From NCBI RefSeq assembly GCF_001705665.1, contig NZ_MDHA01000042.1, positions 85,223-149,222 of the forward strand: a stretch of 64,000 nucleotides of DNA. Reading direction: 5' to 3'. A program made the position numbers and the translations under genes. This DNA comes from Thioclava sp. SK-1. GTDB lineage: Bacteria > Pseudomonadota > Alphaproteobacteria > Rhodobacterales > Rhodobacteraceae. Position 1 is the stretch's first letter; each line of letters begins with the position of its first letter. This document shows positions 1-9,151 of the stretch, in pieces. The notes beneath the pieces were generated by a model, which saw only the letters and a list, made by a program, of their open reading frames with translations, was not told where the DNA came from and did no database searches.

Positions 1-125
1 ATCCCCCAAAACCCAAGCAGCGGCAGCAGGGCCGCCAACACCAATACCGCGCCATAGCGGCCCGGCCGCATCGGGCGCGCAGCAGGCTGTTGCGACAGTT
101 GTGCAATCAGGTCCTGTGTCATCAT
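1..125 (-). CDS. NrsF-like (DUF1109) anti-sigma factor, N-terminal part
   Basis: Only the first 41 or so residues are inside the window; the gene runs off the left edge. The start ATG overlaps the stop of the sigma factor gene upstream (ATGATGA), so the two are translationally coupled. The visible part has a short cytoplasmic segment beginning MTQDLIAQL, a basic stretch (RPMRPGRYG) and the start of a hydrophobic helix. That fits the N-terminus of DUF1109/NrsF membrane proteins, which hold their partner ECF sigma factor at the inner membrane. The identification rests mostly on the position next to this type of sigma factor; the visible sequence alone would not be enough. Confidence 0.6.
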   Translation of the reverse strand, partial: MMTQDLIAQLSQQPAARPMRPGRYGAVLVLAALLPLLGFWG

Positions 126-676
126 CGGTCCATCCTCCTGCCAAGCTCTTCAAGCTTTTTCAACGTGCGATGCAGCCGCACCCGAAGGGTTCCTTCGGCA
201 ATTCCCATCCGCAGCGCTACCTCGCCCGGGTCTTCTTCGCGCAGTTTGATCGCGCGGATCATTTCCGCCGAAACAGGGTCTATATCGGCTAGAATCACGT
301 CTAAATCCTGTGCAGCCTCGCGGCCCCGTGCCTGTGACAGCTGCGCTTCATCTGGTAAACTCTCTGACCAATCTGCGATATCCTCGGTCGTCAGATTGCG
401 TTTGCGGAACCCGTCGATCACCTTGTGGCGCGCGATGGCATAGATCCACGGCCGCAAAGGCCGGTCACGATCCCATGTCGCGCGCTTAGTATGTATCGCG
501 ATCAGCACCTCTTGTACCAAATCCTCTTGGTCATCGGGGCGGATATCGCGGGCGCGCGCCCGGATAATCCCGCGCAGCACCGGGACAAGCGCATCCAGCA
601 GCCGGGCATAGGCCTGCCCGTCCCCATCAAGCGCCGCGTGCATCCACCCGGCCCAAAGGCATTCCGTCTGTGTCAT
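122..676 (-). CDS. ECF-type RNA polymerase sigma factor
   Basis: A 184-residue sigma-70 family protein of normal ECF length. Region 2 lies at about residues 20-90 (DLVQEV, then the RPWIYAIARHKVIDGFR type region 2.3/2.4). Region 4 lies at about 120-180, with a helix-turn-helix (EVALRMGIAEGTLRVRLHR). An AGGACAG motif precedes the ATG. The overlapping NrsF-like gene suggests the SigF/NrsF type of pair, in which the membrane anti-sigma releases the sigma factor under stress such as heavy metal or oxidative damage. That stimulus is known for Caulobacter SigF and is only inferred here. The gene probably controls its own promoter (see 687-714). Confidence 0.9.
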   Translation of the reverse strand: MTQTECLWAGWMHAALDGDGQAYARLLDALVPVLRGIIRARARDIRPDDQEDLVQEVLIAIHTKRATWDRDRPLRPWIYAIARHKVIDGFRKRNLTTEDIADWSESLPDEAQLSQARGREAAQDLDVILADIDPVSAEMIRAIKLREEDPGEVALRMGIAEGTLRVRLHRTLKKLEELGRRMDR

Positions 677-686
677 CTGTCCTGCA

Positions 687-714
687 CTACGCGCTTTATC
701 GTCCTTCCGTTACA
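687..714 (-). promoter_or_regulatory. Candidate ECF autoregulatory promoter
   Basis: Reading the minus strand, TGTAAC (714-709) is followed after 17 bases by CGTAG (691-687), just upstream of the sigma factor start at 676. The spacing and the GTAAC -35 box resemble promoters used by SigF-type ECF factors (GTAACC-N16-CGAA in Caulobacter). The -10 match is partial, so this is tentative. Confidence 0.3.
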
Positions 715-869
715 GCCTGATCGTAAAGATCTGGCTTTTGCCACATTTTTGTCCGGCTTTGCGCCATTCAAATGGCGAAATCTGCGACCTAAATCGCCTT
801 GACCTAAGCGTAATAACGCATCAAAGATCGCCCGAAGTTCTAGATAAAAGCCAATTAAAACAAAAATTT

Positions 870-1910
870 ATGGATCGTAATATGACACCGTTACCGCAAA
901 GAGTGAACTTTTCCGGCAGTGCACGCACATTCTTTGGTATTTGGATTGTGAATGTTCTTTTGTCCGCGCTAACCCTCGGGATTTACTCGGCCTGGGCGAA
1001 GGTGCGAACCCGGCAATATTTTTACCAAAATACCACCGTAGGGGATCGCCGTTTTGATTATCATGCCACGGGTGGACAAATTTTCAAAGGCCGTTTGATT
1101 GTCGTTTTGGGCCTGATCTTGCTGCAAATCCCGCTTATCAACATCGTGCTTCTTTTGGCGTTGATTGTGATGGTGCCTTGGCTATTGAACCGTTCCATTG
1201 CGTTCAATGCGCGCATGACCAGCTTTTCTGGTGTGCGGTTTGGGTTTTCAGGCACCTATTGGGGGGCGTTTAAATCCTATCTTCTTTATCCGATTTTGTC
1301 GGTATTCACTGCTTATACGACGTTGCCGATCGTGATCCGGGCGCAGCACCGGTATTATGTGAACGGGCATCGTCTGGGGCAGGCGGGTTTTGCGTTTAAC
1401 AGCCCGCTGAAACCCTTTTATACCGCTTTTGGTATCGCGATTGGCTGGGCCGTTTTCGCGGTACTGGTGCTGGGCGCGATTGGCTTTGTGACGGGAGCGT
1501 TGGCGCCGTTGTTTGATCCTTACGGCATGCAGCCGATGTTCGTCCCAGTTGCGTTCCTGTGGGTGGCATTCATTGTCGCGTTTTTGCCCGCTGGGTTTAT
1601 TTATTCGGCGCTGATCCGCAATCAGGTTTATGCATCGACCCAGTTGGATGGGGCACATCAGTTTCGCTCTACCGTGCGGCCTTTTGTGTTGATGACGCTG
1701 GCAGTCAGCAATGCGCTGGCGATTATCTGCAGTCTGGGATTTGCGACGCCTTGGGCGCATATCCGTATGGCGCGTTATCTGGCGGATAACACCATTATTC
1801 TGGCAGCAGGCACTATGGATGAGTTCGTGGACACGCAAGAGGGGGCAGGCTCTGCCATTGGCGACGCCTATACCGATATTGAGGGTATCGACCTTGGCGT
1901 TGCGATATAA
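870..1910 (+). CDS. DUF898 (YjgN-family) membrane protein
   Basis: An inner membrane protein of 346 residues if started at the ATG at 870 (a second ATG lies at 882). The family signature appears early (about residues 25-60: an SGSARTFFGIWIVN-like helix, then YSAWAKVRTRQYFYQNT) and again around residue 165. Six or more hydrophobic segments follow, with the same pattern repeated near the C-terminus (ATPWAHIRMARYLADNT). The function of DUF898/YjgN proteins is unknown. The next gene, a membrane-anchored M48 peptidase, begins inside its last codons. This pairing points to a joint envelope quality-control role, but that is inference. Starts further upstream lack the family pattern. Confidence 0.85.
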   Translation: MDRNMTPLPQRVNFSGSARTFFGIWIVNVLLSALTLGIYSAWAKVRTRQYFYQNTTVGDRRFDYHATGGQIFKGRLIVVLGLILLQIPLINIVLLLALIVMVPWLLNRSIAFNARMTSFSGVRFGFSGTYWGAFKSYLLYPILSVFTAYTTLPIVIRAQHRYYVNGHRLGQAGFAFNSPLKPFYTAFGIAIGWAVFAVLVLGAIGFVTGALAPLFDPYGMQPMFVPVAFLWVAFIVAFLPAGFIYSALIRNQVYASTQLDGAHQFRSTVRPFVLMTLAVSNALAIICSLGFATPWAHIRMARYLADNTIILAAGTMDEFVDTQEGAGSAIGDAYTDIEGIDLGVAI

Positions 1911-2922
1911 GTTGAAACATCGGGTGGCTGGGCATGCGTTCGGCCCCCTGTCTTCGCGCCGGCAAAAGGCCATTCTTTTCTGGCAAGAGGGGCAGATACA
2001 GCTGGAGGACGTCGACGGGGCGATCCTAAGCACGGCACCGGTGACGCAGCGGCGCCATATATCGGGTGGGCCGGTGTTGCTGGAATTTGCCGATGGTTGG
2101 CGGTTTGAGGGCGCAACGTCAGAGTCAGACTTCCCCGGTGTTGATCGCGGGCGGCATCTGCGGCGCGCGGAACAGCTTCACCCGCGGCTTATCATCCTTG
2201 CGATTGCAGCTGTGTGTATTGGCTTTGGGGTGTGGAAATATGGCACCCGGATGATAACCGAGCTGGCGTTATGGGCGACACCCGATGCCATGGTGGCGGT
2301 GATTGATCGCAGCAATATGGCGCTGATTGACACGACGCTGGCCGATCCGTCGCAGCTGCCCGAAACCCGTCAAGCCGAGCTGCAAGAGATCTTTGCAAAG
2401 GTTGCCGCGCAGATACCAAAAGTCAGCTGGGCCACATATCATCTGGAATTTCGCGACATCGACGGCATGGGGCCAAATGCCTTTGCCCTGCCCGGCGGAA
2501 CGGTTGTAATTACAGATGAATTTGCTGATCTTATCGCGCAGCCCGATATCATTGCCGGGGTGATGGGGCATGAACTGGCGCATGTGACCCAACGCCACGC
2601 GCTGCGCCAGATGTATCAGTCTTTCTCCAGCTACATGTTGATCACGGCGATTATGGGGGATATTGGCCCGTTTCTTGAGGATCTTCTGCTGGAAGGGAAC
2701 GCGCTGATGGCCTTGTCGTTTTCGCGCACACATGAGGCAGAAGCAGATCATATCGGACAAAACAGCGCCTATGCGGCGGGCTATGATCCCACCGCTTTGG
2801 CTGAGTTTTTCACGATCTTAAAACAGCAATATCCCAGCGCTACACCGGAATGGCTGTCCAGCCATCCCGCGCATGACAGACGGATCGATAGTTTGCGTGA
2901 TTTCGAGCCTGACACACCATAA
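1894..2922 (+). CDS. Membrane-anchored M48-family zinc metallopeptidase
   Basis: Zinc endopeptidase of the M48 (HtpX/Oma1/BepA-like) group. A soluble N-terminal domain of about 85 residues (beta-rich, beginning LRYKLKHRVAGHAFGP) is followed by one membrane helix (LIILAIAAVCIGFGVW) and the peptidase domain. The HELAH zinc site sits in GVMGHELAHVTQRH, and the third ligand glutamate is in RTHEAEADHIG. The reading frame opens within the upstream DUF898 gene. A TTG at 1894, eight bases after GAGGG (1881-1885), gives the best start and 342 residues; this overlaps the previous gene by 17 bases. Such proteins degrade or refold misassembled envelope proteins. The start codon is less certain than the function. 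Confidence 0.85.
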   Translation: MALRYKLKHRVAGHAFGPLSSRRQKAILFWQEGQIQLEDVDGAILSTAPVTQRRHISGGPVLLEFADGWRFEGATSESDFPGVDRGRHLRRAEQLHPRLIILAIAAVCIGFGVWKYGTRMITELALWATPDAMVAVIDRSNMALIDTTLADPSQLPETRQAELQEIFAKVAAQIPKVSWATYHLEFRDIDGMGPNAFALPGGTVVITDEFADLIAQPDIIAGVMGHELAHVTQRHALRQMYQSFSSYMLITAIMGDIGPFLEDLLLEGNALMALSFSRTHEAEADHIGQNSAYAAGYDPTALAEFFTILKQQYPSATPEWLSSHPAHDRRIDSLRDFEPDTP

Positions 2923-2935
2923 TTATGGCGGTCGT

Positions 2936-3754
2936 TCATCGAAGGATCGGCGGTTTATCAGGGTCCATACCGGGGGCTTTTGGCGTTGCTGACGGGGGGG
3001 TGGCCTCGTCTTGTTCGGGCAGGTGCAAGATCAACGCCTTGTCCAACAGGGCATTGGCGGCGGGCGTGTCAGGGTCGATAAAGGTGACATCCAGCTCCCC
3101 GGCATCAAGGCCAGAAAATGTCAGCGCCTCTCCCATCGCTTTGGCAATCGCAGGCCGCGCGGACTCGTGAGTGCCAAGGAACGCAAGCACATGGCCTTTA
3201 TGCCCGTCTTCATAGGTCACGCCACCCAGCAACGCATGGGTGGCCATGCCTGTCAGCTGTTCAAATTTCGCGTCGAAGGCCGGCAGCAAAAGTCCAAGGA
3301 TCGCAGGCGGCAGTTGCGGCGCCTCAAATGAGACCGGACGGCCCGAGGCGGCCTGCGGTGCGTGGGTCAGCGTGTCGGCCAGCCAATCCATTGCCTCTGG
3401 AGGCAGCAACATTGCTGAATCCGCTACGCCGAAATTGACACCCATGCCGATACCTTCTCCGTGTAGGTTCTGCGCGATCACCCGGCCGGGCAGGGCGGCA
3501 TAGGGGACGGGCTCATCCGAAAATTCGGCCAGCCTCTCTTCCAGATCGAAGGCCAGCACGAAATCACCATCTTCTGTGGAAAAAACCTGTGGTTTGATAT
3601 CTTCGTCGATCGGCTCTTCTTCCAGCAAAAGGAACAGTTCGGCATCTGCCAAACGATCATAAACAGCAAGCCGCAGCGCCTCATTACTGGGGTCGGCATC
3701 CATCGCGGCATAGGCTTTGTCATAAGGGGTGCGGAGCGCATCGTCGGTCATCAT
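2936..3754 (-). CDS. SseB-family protein
   Basis: A soluble 272-residue acidic protein. The N-terminal half (about residues 10-130: NEALRLAVYDRLADAELFLLLEEE, then VFSTEDGDFVLAFDLEERLAEF) fits the SseB N-terminal domain. The C-terminal half resembles the SseB C-terminal domain seen in alphaproteobacterial homologues. SseB was named for enhanced serine sensitivity in E. coli; its molecular role is unclear. Two adjacent ATG codons (3754, 3751) follow AAAGGAG, and the second is better spaced. It is convergent with the M48 gene, with 13 bases between the stops. Confidence 0.75.
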   Translation of the reverse strand: MMTDDALRTPYDKAYAAMDADPSNEALRLAVYDRLADAELFLLLEEEPIDEDIKPQVFSTEDGDFVLAFDLEERLAEFSDEPVPYAALPGRVIAQNLHGEGIGMGVNFGVADSAMLLPPEAMDWLADTLTHAPQAASGRPVSFEAPQLPPAILGLLLPAFDAKFEQLTGMATHALLGGVTYEDGHKGHVLAFLGTHESARPAIAKAMGEALTFSGLDAGELDVTFIDPDTPAANALLDKALILHLPEQDEATPPSATPKAPGMDPDKPPILR

Positions 3755-4065
3755 ATCTCCTTTGTCCCGGTGCTGATCCGGGCGGTCGGGTCATTGCGTA
3801 TTGCGCCACCCTGTCAGAGGCAAGCAAAACCCGGCCCGCCCGTCATCGGCGCTTCTATGGCTTTGCGTGCCATTTGGCAGCATTTGGGCATAAATTAGAT
3901 CAATTTGTTTCGCAAATCGCGACAATCACGCATTCCGTGTATATCGTAATCGTGACAAGACATAATCTTGCCCGATTGTCATCCTACAGCTCTTTATTAA
4001 GCAAATTGGGTGACCATCTTGCAGGTGACGTCCTGTGGATCAAAAATCCGCAAAAGCGGGGAGCG
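3755..4065. other. Intergenic region between divergent sseB-like gene and kpsT
   Basis: This stretch of 311 bases is AT-rich in its right half and should carry promoters for both divergent genes. I see the Shine-Dalgarno sequence for the SseB-like gene (3755-3762, minus strand) and GCGGGGAG just before the kpsT start. No gene, clear palindrome or RNA was recognised. The kpsT frame is open upstream to 3874, but that extension does not resemble the family. Confidence 0.5.
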
Positions 4066-4719
4066 ATGCTCGAGTTCGATAATGTCAGCAAGTCCTTTTG
4101 GACCGGCAAACAGCGCAAGGTGATCCTTGATCGTGCCAGCTTCCGGGTGGAGCTGGGCAATTCGCTTGGCATTCTGGCACCCAACGGCACTGGTAAGACG
4201 ACAATCATCAATATGATGGCGGGTCTGGAAAAACCGGATGAAGGCACAATTCGTAAGAATTGCCGCGTGTCCTTTCCGCTTGGCTTTATGGGCGGCGTTG
4301 TGTCCAAACACTCGGCGCGGGAGAATGCGCGGTTCATTGCGCGGCTTTATGGGCTGGATCCCGACTATGTCGAGGCCTTCTGCCGTTGGCTGTGCGGTAT
4401 CGAAGAATATTTTGACATGCCCGTGGGCACGTTCAGCCAGGGGATGCGCTCACGTTTTACGTTCTCACTGTTGTTGGCGCTGGAATTTGACATCTACCTG
4501 ATTGATGAGGGGATGCCGTCGACGACGGATGTGAATTTTAACCGCAAAGCAGGCTCTATTCTGCGGGACCGGTTACAAGATTCGACCGTGATTGTGGTGA
4601 GCCATCAGGCCTCCACCCTAGAGAAATTTTGCCGAACCGCTGCCGTGCTACATAATGGACAGCTTTATATGTTTGACAGTTTAGAAGAAGCGAAGCGGAT
4701 GTATGACTACCACTCCTAA
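4066..4719 (+). CDS. kpsT: Capsule polysaccharide export ATP-binding protein (KpsT-like)
   Basis: A 217-residue ATPase of the ABC-2 polysaccharide exporters, expected to drive KpsM. The start ATG at 4066 begins directly with the family N-terminus (MLEFDNVSKSFW). Walker A reads APNGTGKTT, so the first glycine of the usual motif is alanine. The signature is FSQGMRSR, Walker B is IYLIDEG and the H-loop is VVSHQAS. The protein ends soon after the H-loop, as KpsT proteins do, without the C-terminal glycan-binding domain of Wzt. It overlaps kpsE by 17 bases. The matching permease is not here; the only KpsM-like gene in the window is at 59650. Confidence 0.87.
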   Translation: MLEFDNVSKSFWTGKQRKVILDRASFRVELGNSLGILAPNGTGKTTIINMMAGLEKPDEGTIRKNCRVSFPLGFMGGVVSKHSARENARFIARLYGLDPDYVEAFCRWLCGIEEYFDMPVGTFSQGMRSRFTFSLLLALEFDIYLIDEGMPSTTDVNFNRKAGSILRDRLQDSTVIVVSHQASTLEKFCRTAAVLHNGQLYMFDSLEEAKRMYDYHS

Positions 4720-6574
4720 GGTTACGAAATACCGCATCCGCCGCGATTCTTTGGCGGCCGGATCCCCCTCCTCTGTTTCGGCTGCGCCGGCGTCAAAGCC
4801 TGCGGTAGCCCCGGTGCAGGCACCACGGGCGACGACGCCGCCGCCTGGTCCCGGAAGCTCTGGCCGTGTGTCGCGCAATGGTGTGCGTAATGCTGCCAGT
4901 GCGTTGGCTGGAGATTTGGCACAAAGCCGGGCAGAAGCGGCCGGCGCGCCAAGCACGGCATCGGCCGCGCGGGCGGAGTTTGAAAGGCGACCAGAGTCGC
5001 TATTTGAAGAGCATGATGACGGGTTTGGCAATCAACGGTTTGCGCAGGCCGCGAAGGGTGATGGCGACACGGTCCTAGGCCCGAAAGAGCTGACCGTAGA
5101 TGAAGAAATCGCAAAAATCCGGGCCGAAGGGCTTACGGGGCGACAGTTGCGTCTGGCGCGGCGCATGGCGCAAAAACACGGGATCCAAGCAACATCTGAT
5201 TTCGAAGCAGTGCGCCTGCTGCGGCAAAAAGGCATTGATCCACTGGATCGGTCTAACATCTTGTCGATGGTCAAGGGCGATGCCGAGGATGATGCAAACC
5301 TGCCCGCAACCACCGGTGGCCGGACTTTGGCCCGAATTGACGGCAAAGGCGCAGACCCCAATGTACAATTGCCGCAGACTGTAAAGGGCGGCAAGCTGCC
5401 TTCGACAGAGTTAATGAATGAAGACACGCGCGCGCGCGATATCATGAATATTCAGCGCGACATTGCCCGGCGGCGGCGGCGCAAGATCGGGCTATTGATC
5501 ACCCGGCTTGCGTTTTTTGTGTTCCTGCCAACATTGGCAGCGGCGTATTATTACTATGTTATGGCGACGCCGATGTATGCCACCAAGACGGAGTTCGTGA
5601 TTCAGAAGGCCGACGGCCTGGGGGGGGCAGGGATGTCCAGCCTGTTCTCTGGCACGCAATTGGCGACCAATCAGGATTCAGTGACGGTCCAAAGCTATTT
5701 GCAATCACGCGATGCGATGCTGCGATTGGATGCCGACCAGGGGTTTAAGGCGCAATTTCAGCAAGACTTCATTGATCCACTGCAACGTCTGGACCCCGAT
5801 GCAAGTAATGAGCGCGCCTATAAGCTGTATAAGCGAAACGTAAAAATTGGCTATGATCCTTCTGAAGGGGTGGTCAAGATGGAAGTTGTCGCGCCGGAGC
5901 CCGAAGAGTCCAAGAATTTTTCTGAGGCGCTGATTTCTTACGCGGAAGAACAGGTCGATCAGCTGACATCGCGCCTGCGCGAAGATCAGATGAAAGGTGC
6001 TCGTGAAAGCTATGCGGATGCTGAGCGGAAGGTATTTGATGCGCAGTCGAAGGTTTTGACCCTGCAAGAGCAGGTTGGCATTATTGACCCGGTGTCTGAA
6101 AGCAGCCTTGTCATGAGTCAGGTTTCTGCATTTGAAACCCAGCTACAGCAAAAGCGCTTGGAGTTAGGTCAATTGCAGGACAATACGCGTCCCAACGCTG
6201 CGCGAGTGGCTGGTGTGCAGGGCGATATCGCGCGGCTTGAGACATTGATTTCCAACCTGCGATCACAACTCACTCAACGGACATCGGACACGGCCTCCTT
6301 GGCGTCTGTCACCGGTGATTTGCGCATTGCAGAGGCGGAGCTGCAGACCCGGCAGCTGTTGCTGTCGCAGGCCGCTCAGCAGATGGAGACCGCCCGGATT
6401 GAGGCAAATAAGCAGGTTCGGTATCTTGAGATGGGCGTGCGGCCTGTTGCACCCGATGAGCCAACCTATCCACGGTCTTTCGAAAACACGCTTGTCGCGT
6501 TTCTGATCTTTTCCGGGATCTATCTGATGCTGTCCCTGACCGCCTCTATCCTGCGCGAACAGGTGTCAAGCTAA
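4703..6574 (+). CDS. kpsE: Capsule export inner-membrane/periplasmic adaptor (KpsE-like, Wzz domain)
   Basis: A polysaccharide copolymerase/export adaptor of 623 residues. It has a long, Ala/Pro-rich cytoplasmic N-terminus (about 1-250), a first membrane helix at about 260-285 (LLITRLAFFVFLPTLAAAYYYYV), a periplasmic Wzz-type domain, long coiled coils at about 415-560 (with many Gln, Glu and Arg heptads), and a second helix near the C-terminus (LVAFLIFSGIYLMLSLTAS). KpsE normally links the KpsMT transporter to the outer-membrane KpsD channel. The N-terminal extension is much longer than in E. coli KpsE (about 380 residues) and looks disordered. Overlap with kpsT shows one operon. Confidence 0.85.
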   Translation: MTTTPKVTKYRIRRDSLAAGSPSSVSAAPASKPAVAPVQAPRATTPPPGPGSSGRVSRNGVRNAASALAGDLAQSRAEAAGAPSTASAARAEFERRPESLFEEHDDGFGNQRFAQAAKGDGDTVLGPKELTVDEEIAKIRAEGLTGRQLRLARRMAQKHGIQATSDFEAVRLLRQKGIDPLDRSNILSMVKGDAEDDANLPATTGGRTLARIDGKGADPNVQLPQTVKGGKLPSTELMNEDTRARDIMNIQRDIARRRRRKIGLLITRLAFFVFLPTLAAAYYYYVMATPMYATKTEFVIQKADGLGGAGMSSLFSGTQLATNQDSVTVQSYLQSRDAMLRLDADQGFKAQFQQDFIDPLQRLDPDASNERAYKLYKRNVKIGYDPSEGVVKMEVVAPEPEESKNFSEALISYAEEQVDQLTSRLREDQMKGARESYADAERKVFDAQSKVLTLQEQVGIIDPVSESSLVMSQVSAFETQLQQKRLELGQLQDNTRPNAARVAGVQGDIARLETLISNLRSQLTQRTSDTASLASVTGDLRIAEAELQTRQLLLSQAAQQMETARIEANKQVRYLEMGVRPVAPDEPTYPRSFENTLVAFLIFSGIYLMLSLTASILREQVSS

Positions 6575-6868
6575 GCGATCACCGCCGGGATTTGGCCGCA
6601 ATATCGTTGGTGAAGTTCGGGCGGTAATCAACCCCGCCGCGAGAGACGATTTCAACAGCATAAGAAGCTGCACATGTTGTCCATGGACAGTTTTTATGCG
6701 CTGGGCCTTGAACGGGCACGCCCAGGGATATCAAACGCCACGCATTGCAATCCAGAGCCCTATCGCCGAGTCTCTGCGCAATTAAATAACATCCATAAGG
6801 CGAGTGGAAAGGAATCTTTTATCCTTCCTAGTGCATCATAGCTGTACGCGACATGTCGGGAGCAGCGT

Positions 6869-9151
6869 ATGATCGGGCTAAATCTGTTTAAAGGCGCCTC
6901 AATTCGTCAGAAAATTGTTGCCTTGGCTGTCGCGCAGATCCTTGTCACGGCGATCAGCATGGGCAGCCTCGCCGTTTTCAGGACACAGCAGCTGGCAGAA
7001 GGCAATGCAATCCAACTGATTGCGCAAGATACTAAATTTGTCGGCGAAACTTTAACGCGCAGCTTCCTTGAAATGCGCTCTGACGCGATGATCGGTTCAC
7101 GTTCTCGCCCGGTTGTCGGTCTGGTTCACGCCATCGAAAATGGGGGAACCGACCTCATTTTCAACGCGGATGTCGGCGTTTGGCGCAAAGCAGCATCCGA
7201 TCTATTTCTGTCGATTCTACTGAACCGCCCTCATTATCGTCAGTATAGATTCATCGCGCTGGATAAAGAAGCGCATGAATTGGTGCGCGTTGATCGTACG
7301 AAGGACGATCGGTTGACGGTGACATCGGCTGACAAACTGCAGGAAAAGCAGTTTGAAGAATATGTCATTGCGGCGCGCAATCTAAAACCGAATGAAACAT
7401 ATTTATCGCGCGTTACGCTTAATCGGGAAGAAAATACGATTGATTCCGAAGCGCTGCCAACAATTCGTATGGTTGTGCCCGTTTTTTCAGGAGAGGTGAA
7501 AATTGGATTGATTGTCATAAATGCCGATTACCGGGCCATGCTGCAAAACTCCTTCGGATCGGTCCTGTCGGATTCAGATGCATATGTCATAAATGGTCAA
7601 GGTGATATATTTGAATTTGTGCGTGGTGAAGGGAGCGCAAAGCTTGCTTTTAGGGGATTATCGGACGATCTGCAGATCCAAGCTGCGCTGAATCAGGCGG
7701 TGGATACGGCGCCGGGCGAAAAACTGCTGCTAAGCGATTTGCGTCTGACCTATTTTAATCAGGTGAAGCTGCCATTCGTCGGTCCGGACACAGAGCTGTT
7801 TACCGGCCTATCGATTCCAAGGTCGCAATTGGCGCATCAAGTGGGCCAGGTACGTAAAGCTACGGCTGGGCTTGCGGGAATTTTACTTGTTGTGTGCCTT
7901 CTTGGCAGCCTACTTGTCGCGCATTCCGCGACTGAACCATTATCACGGTTAACTCGTTTATTGGCCAAGGCGCGATATTACGACGACTTGAAGGATTTAC
8001 CGGATATTCGTCATGACGAAGTTGGTAGTTTAACACATGCGTTCCGCAATCTCTCACGCCGCTTGAAGTCGTCTGAACTACAATCGCAAGCAATACTAGA
8101 AAATATTTCCGATGGCATCATTATTCTCGATCATTCTGGTAAAATACTTCGGATGAACCCAGCGGCATTTAAGCTATTCGGCTATCGTACAGATGAAATA
8201 ATTGGGCATCATATTACCGTGTTATTTCCCAATGAGGATGCTGACGAGGACGCGGACTTCATCAAAAAATACCTCCCCATAAAAGATCCAAAAACAGCCG
8301 GGTATGAGGTAAGCGGACGAAAATCTAGCGGCGCTATCGTGGATATGGACTTATCGTTAAGTGAAGCGAGGGTTGGTAAGACATTGTATTTCACAGGTGT
8401 CATGCGGGACATAAGCGAAACAAAAAGGGTGTCCAGATTAAAAGATGAATTTGTCTCGACTGTTAATCATGAGCTGCGAACACCTCTGACGAATATTCGG
8501 GCGGCTTTAGGGATGCTGCAAATGAGTATTGGGGAAAGTCTGGACCGTAAATGTAAAAGACTGCTGCAGCTATCGATAGATAATGGCGCAACTCTGAGCA
8601 AGCTGGTCGACGATATGTTGGATATCAAGAAGATAGAGTCCGGGTGTATGGAGTTTGTATCTGAGTATACAGAGCTGCGAACACTTGTGGCCGGGATTGT
8701 CTCGGGCCACGAAGCCTATGCAAGTAGTTTTGGGGTAAACCTTAAATATCAAAACTATGCAAAGCAAGCACTTGTAAATTTAGATCCACATAGGCTTAGG
8801 CAAGTTATTGTAAACTTACTTTCGAATGCTGTGAAGTTTTCGCCGGCCGGCGGAGATGTGATAATATCGCTTTCCGATGACACGGAGGGATGGCTCAGAA
8901 TTTCAGTGTCAGATAGTGGATCGGGTATACCAGAAAATTTTCATTCGCGCGTCTTTGAACAATTCTCTCAGGCAGATAGTTCGGCATCTCGTAGAAAGAA
9001 CGGCACGGGACTTGGCTTATCCATTTCAAAGAAGTTTGTCGAATCCTTTGGTGGAGAGCTGACCTTCAAAACGGCTGAAGGGATCGGGACGACATTTCAT
9101 ATAGATTTGCCAAAATCTCAGGATGCAAGCCACAGAAGGGCAAAAGCATGA
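6869..9151 (+). CDS. Membrane sensor histidine kinase with periplasmic PDC and PAS domains
   Basis: A 760-residue kinase. Domain order: a membrane helix at about 15-35, a periplasmic PDC/dCache-like sensor (about 40-325, with RFIALDKEAHELVRVDR), a second helix (GILLVVCLLGSLLVAHS), HAMP, PAS (about 410-520, ILENISDGIIILDHSG), HisKA with phospho-acceptor His534 in NHELRTPL, and HATPase_c with NLLSNAVKF, DSGSGIP and GTGLGLSISKK boxes. It has no receiver domain of its own. Its stop overlaps the start of the next gene (ATGA), so kinase and regulators are coupled. The ligand is unknown. The base composition becomes AT-rich from about 8 kb onward. Confidence 0.93.
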   Translation: MIGLNLFKGASIRQKIVALAVAQILVTAISMGSLAVFRTQQLAEGNAIQLIAQDTKFVGETLTRSFLEMRSDAMIGSRSRPVVGLVHAIENGGTDLIFNADVGVWRKAASDLFLSILLNRPHYRQYRFIALDKEAHELVRVDRTKDDRLTVTSADKLQEKQFEEYVIAARNLKPNETYLSRVTLNREENTIDSEALPTIRMVVPVFSGEVKIGLIVINADYRAMLQNSFGSVLSDSDAYVINGQGDIFEFVRGEGSAKLAFRGLSDDLQIQAALNQAVDTAPGEKLLLSDLRLTYFNQVKLPFVGPDTELFTGLSIPRSQLAHQVGQVRKATAGLAGILLVVCLLGSLLVAHSATEPLSRLTRLLAKARYYDDLKDLPDIRHDEVGSLTHAFRNLSRRLKSSELQSQAILENISDGIIILDHSGKILRMNPAAFKLFGYRTDEIIGHHITVLFPNEDADEDADFIKKYLPIKDPKTAGYEVSGRKSSGAIVDMDLSLSEARVGKTLYFTGVMRDISETKRVSRLKDEFVSTVNHELRTPLTNIRAALGMLQMSIGESLDRKCKRLLQLSIDNGATLSKLVDDMLDIKKIESGCMEFVSEYTELRTLVAGIVSGHEAYASSFGVNLKYQNYAKQALVNLDPHRLRQVIVNLLSNAVKFSPAGGDVIISLSDDTEGWLRISVSDSGSGIPENFHSRVFEQFSQADSSASRRKNGTGLGLSISKKFVESFGGELTFKTAEGIGTTFHIDLPKSQDASHRRAKA

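Noticed and set aside
3874..4065. Upstream extension of kpsT to 3874
   Set aside because: The extra 64 residues are unlike KpsT proteins, and a good ribosome site (GCGGGGAG) directly precedes the ATG at 4066.
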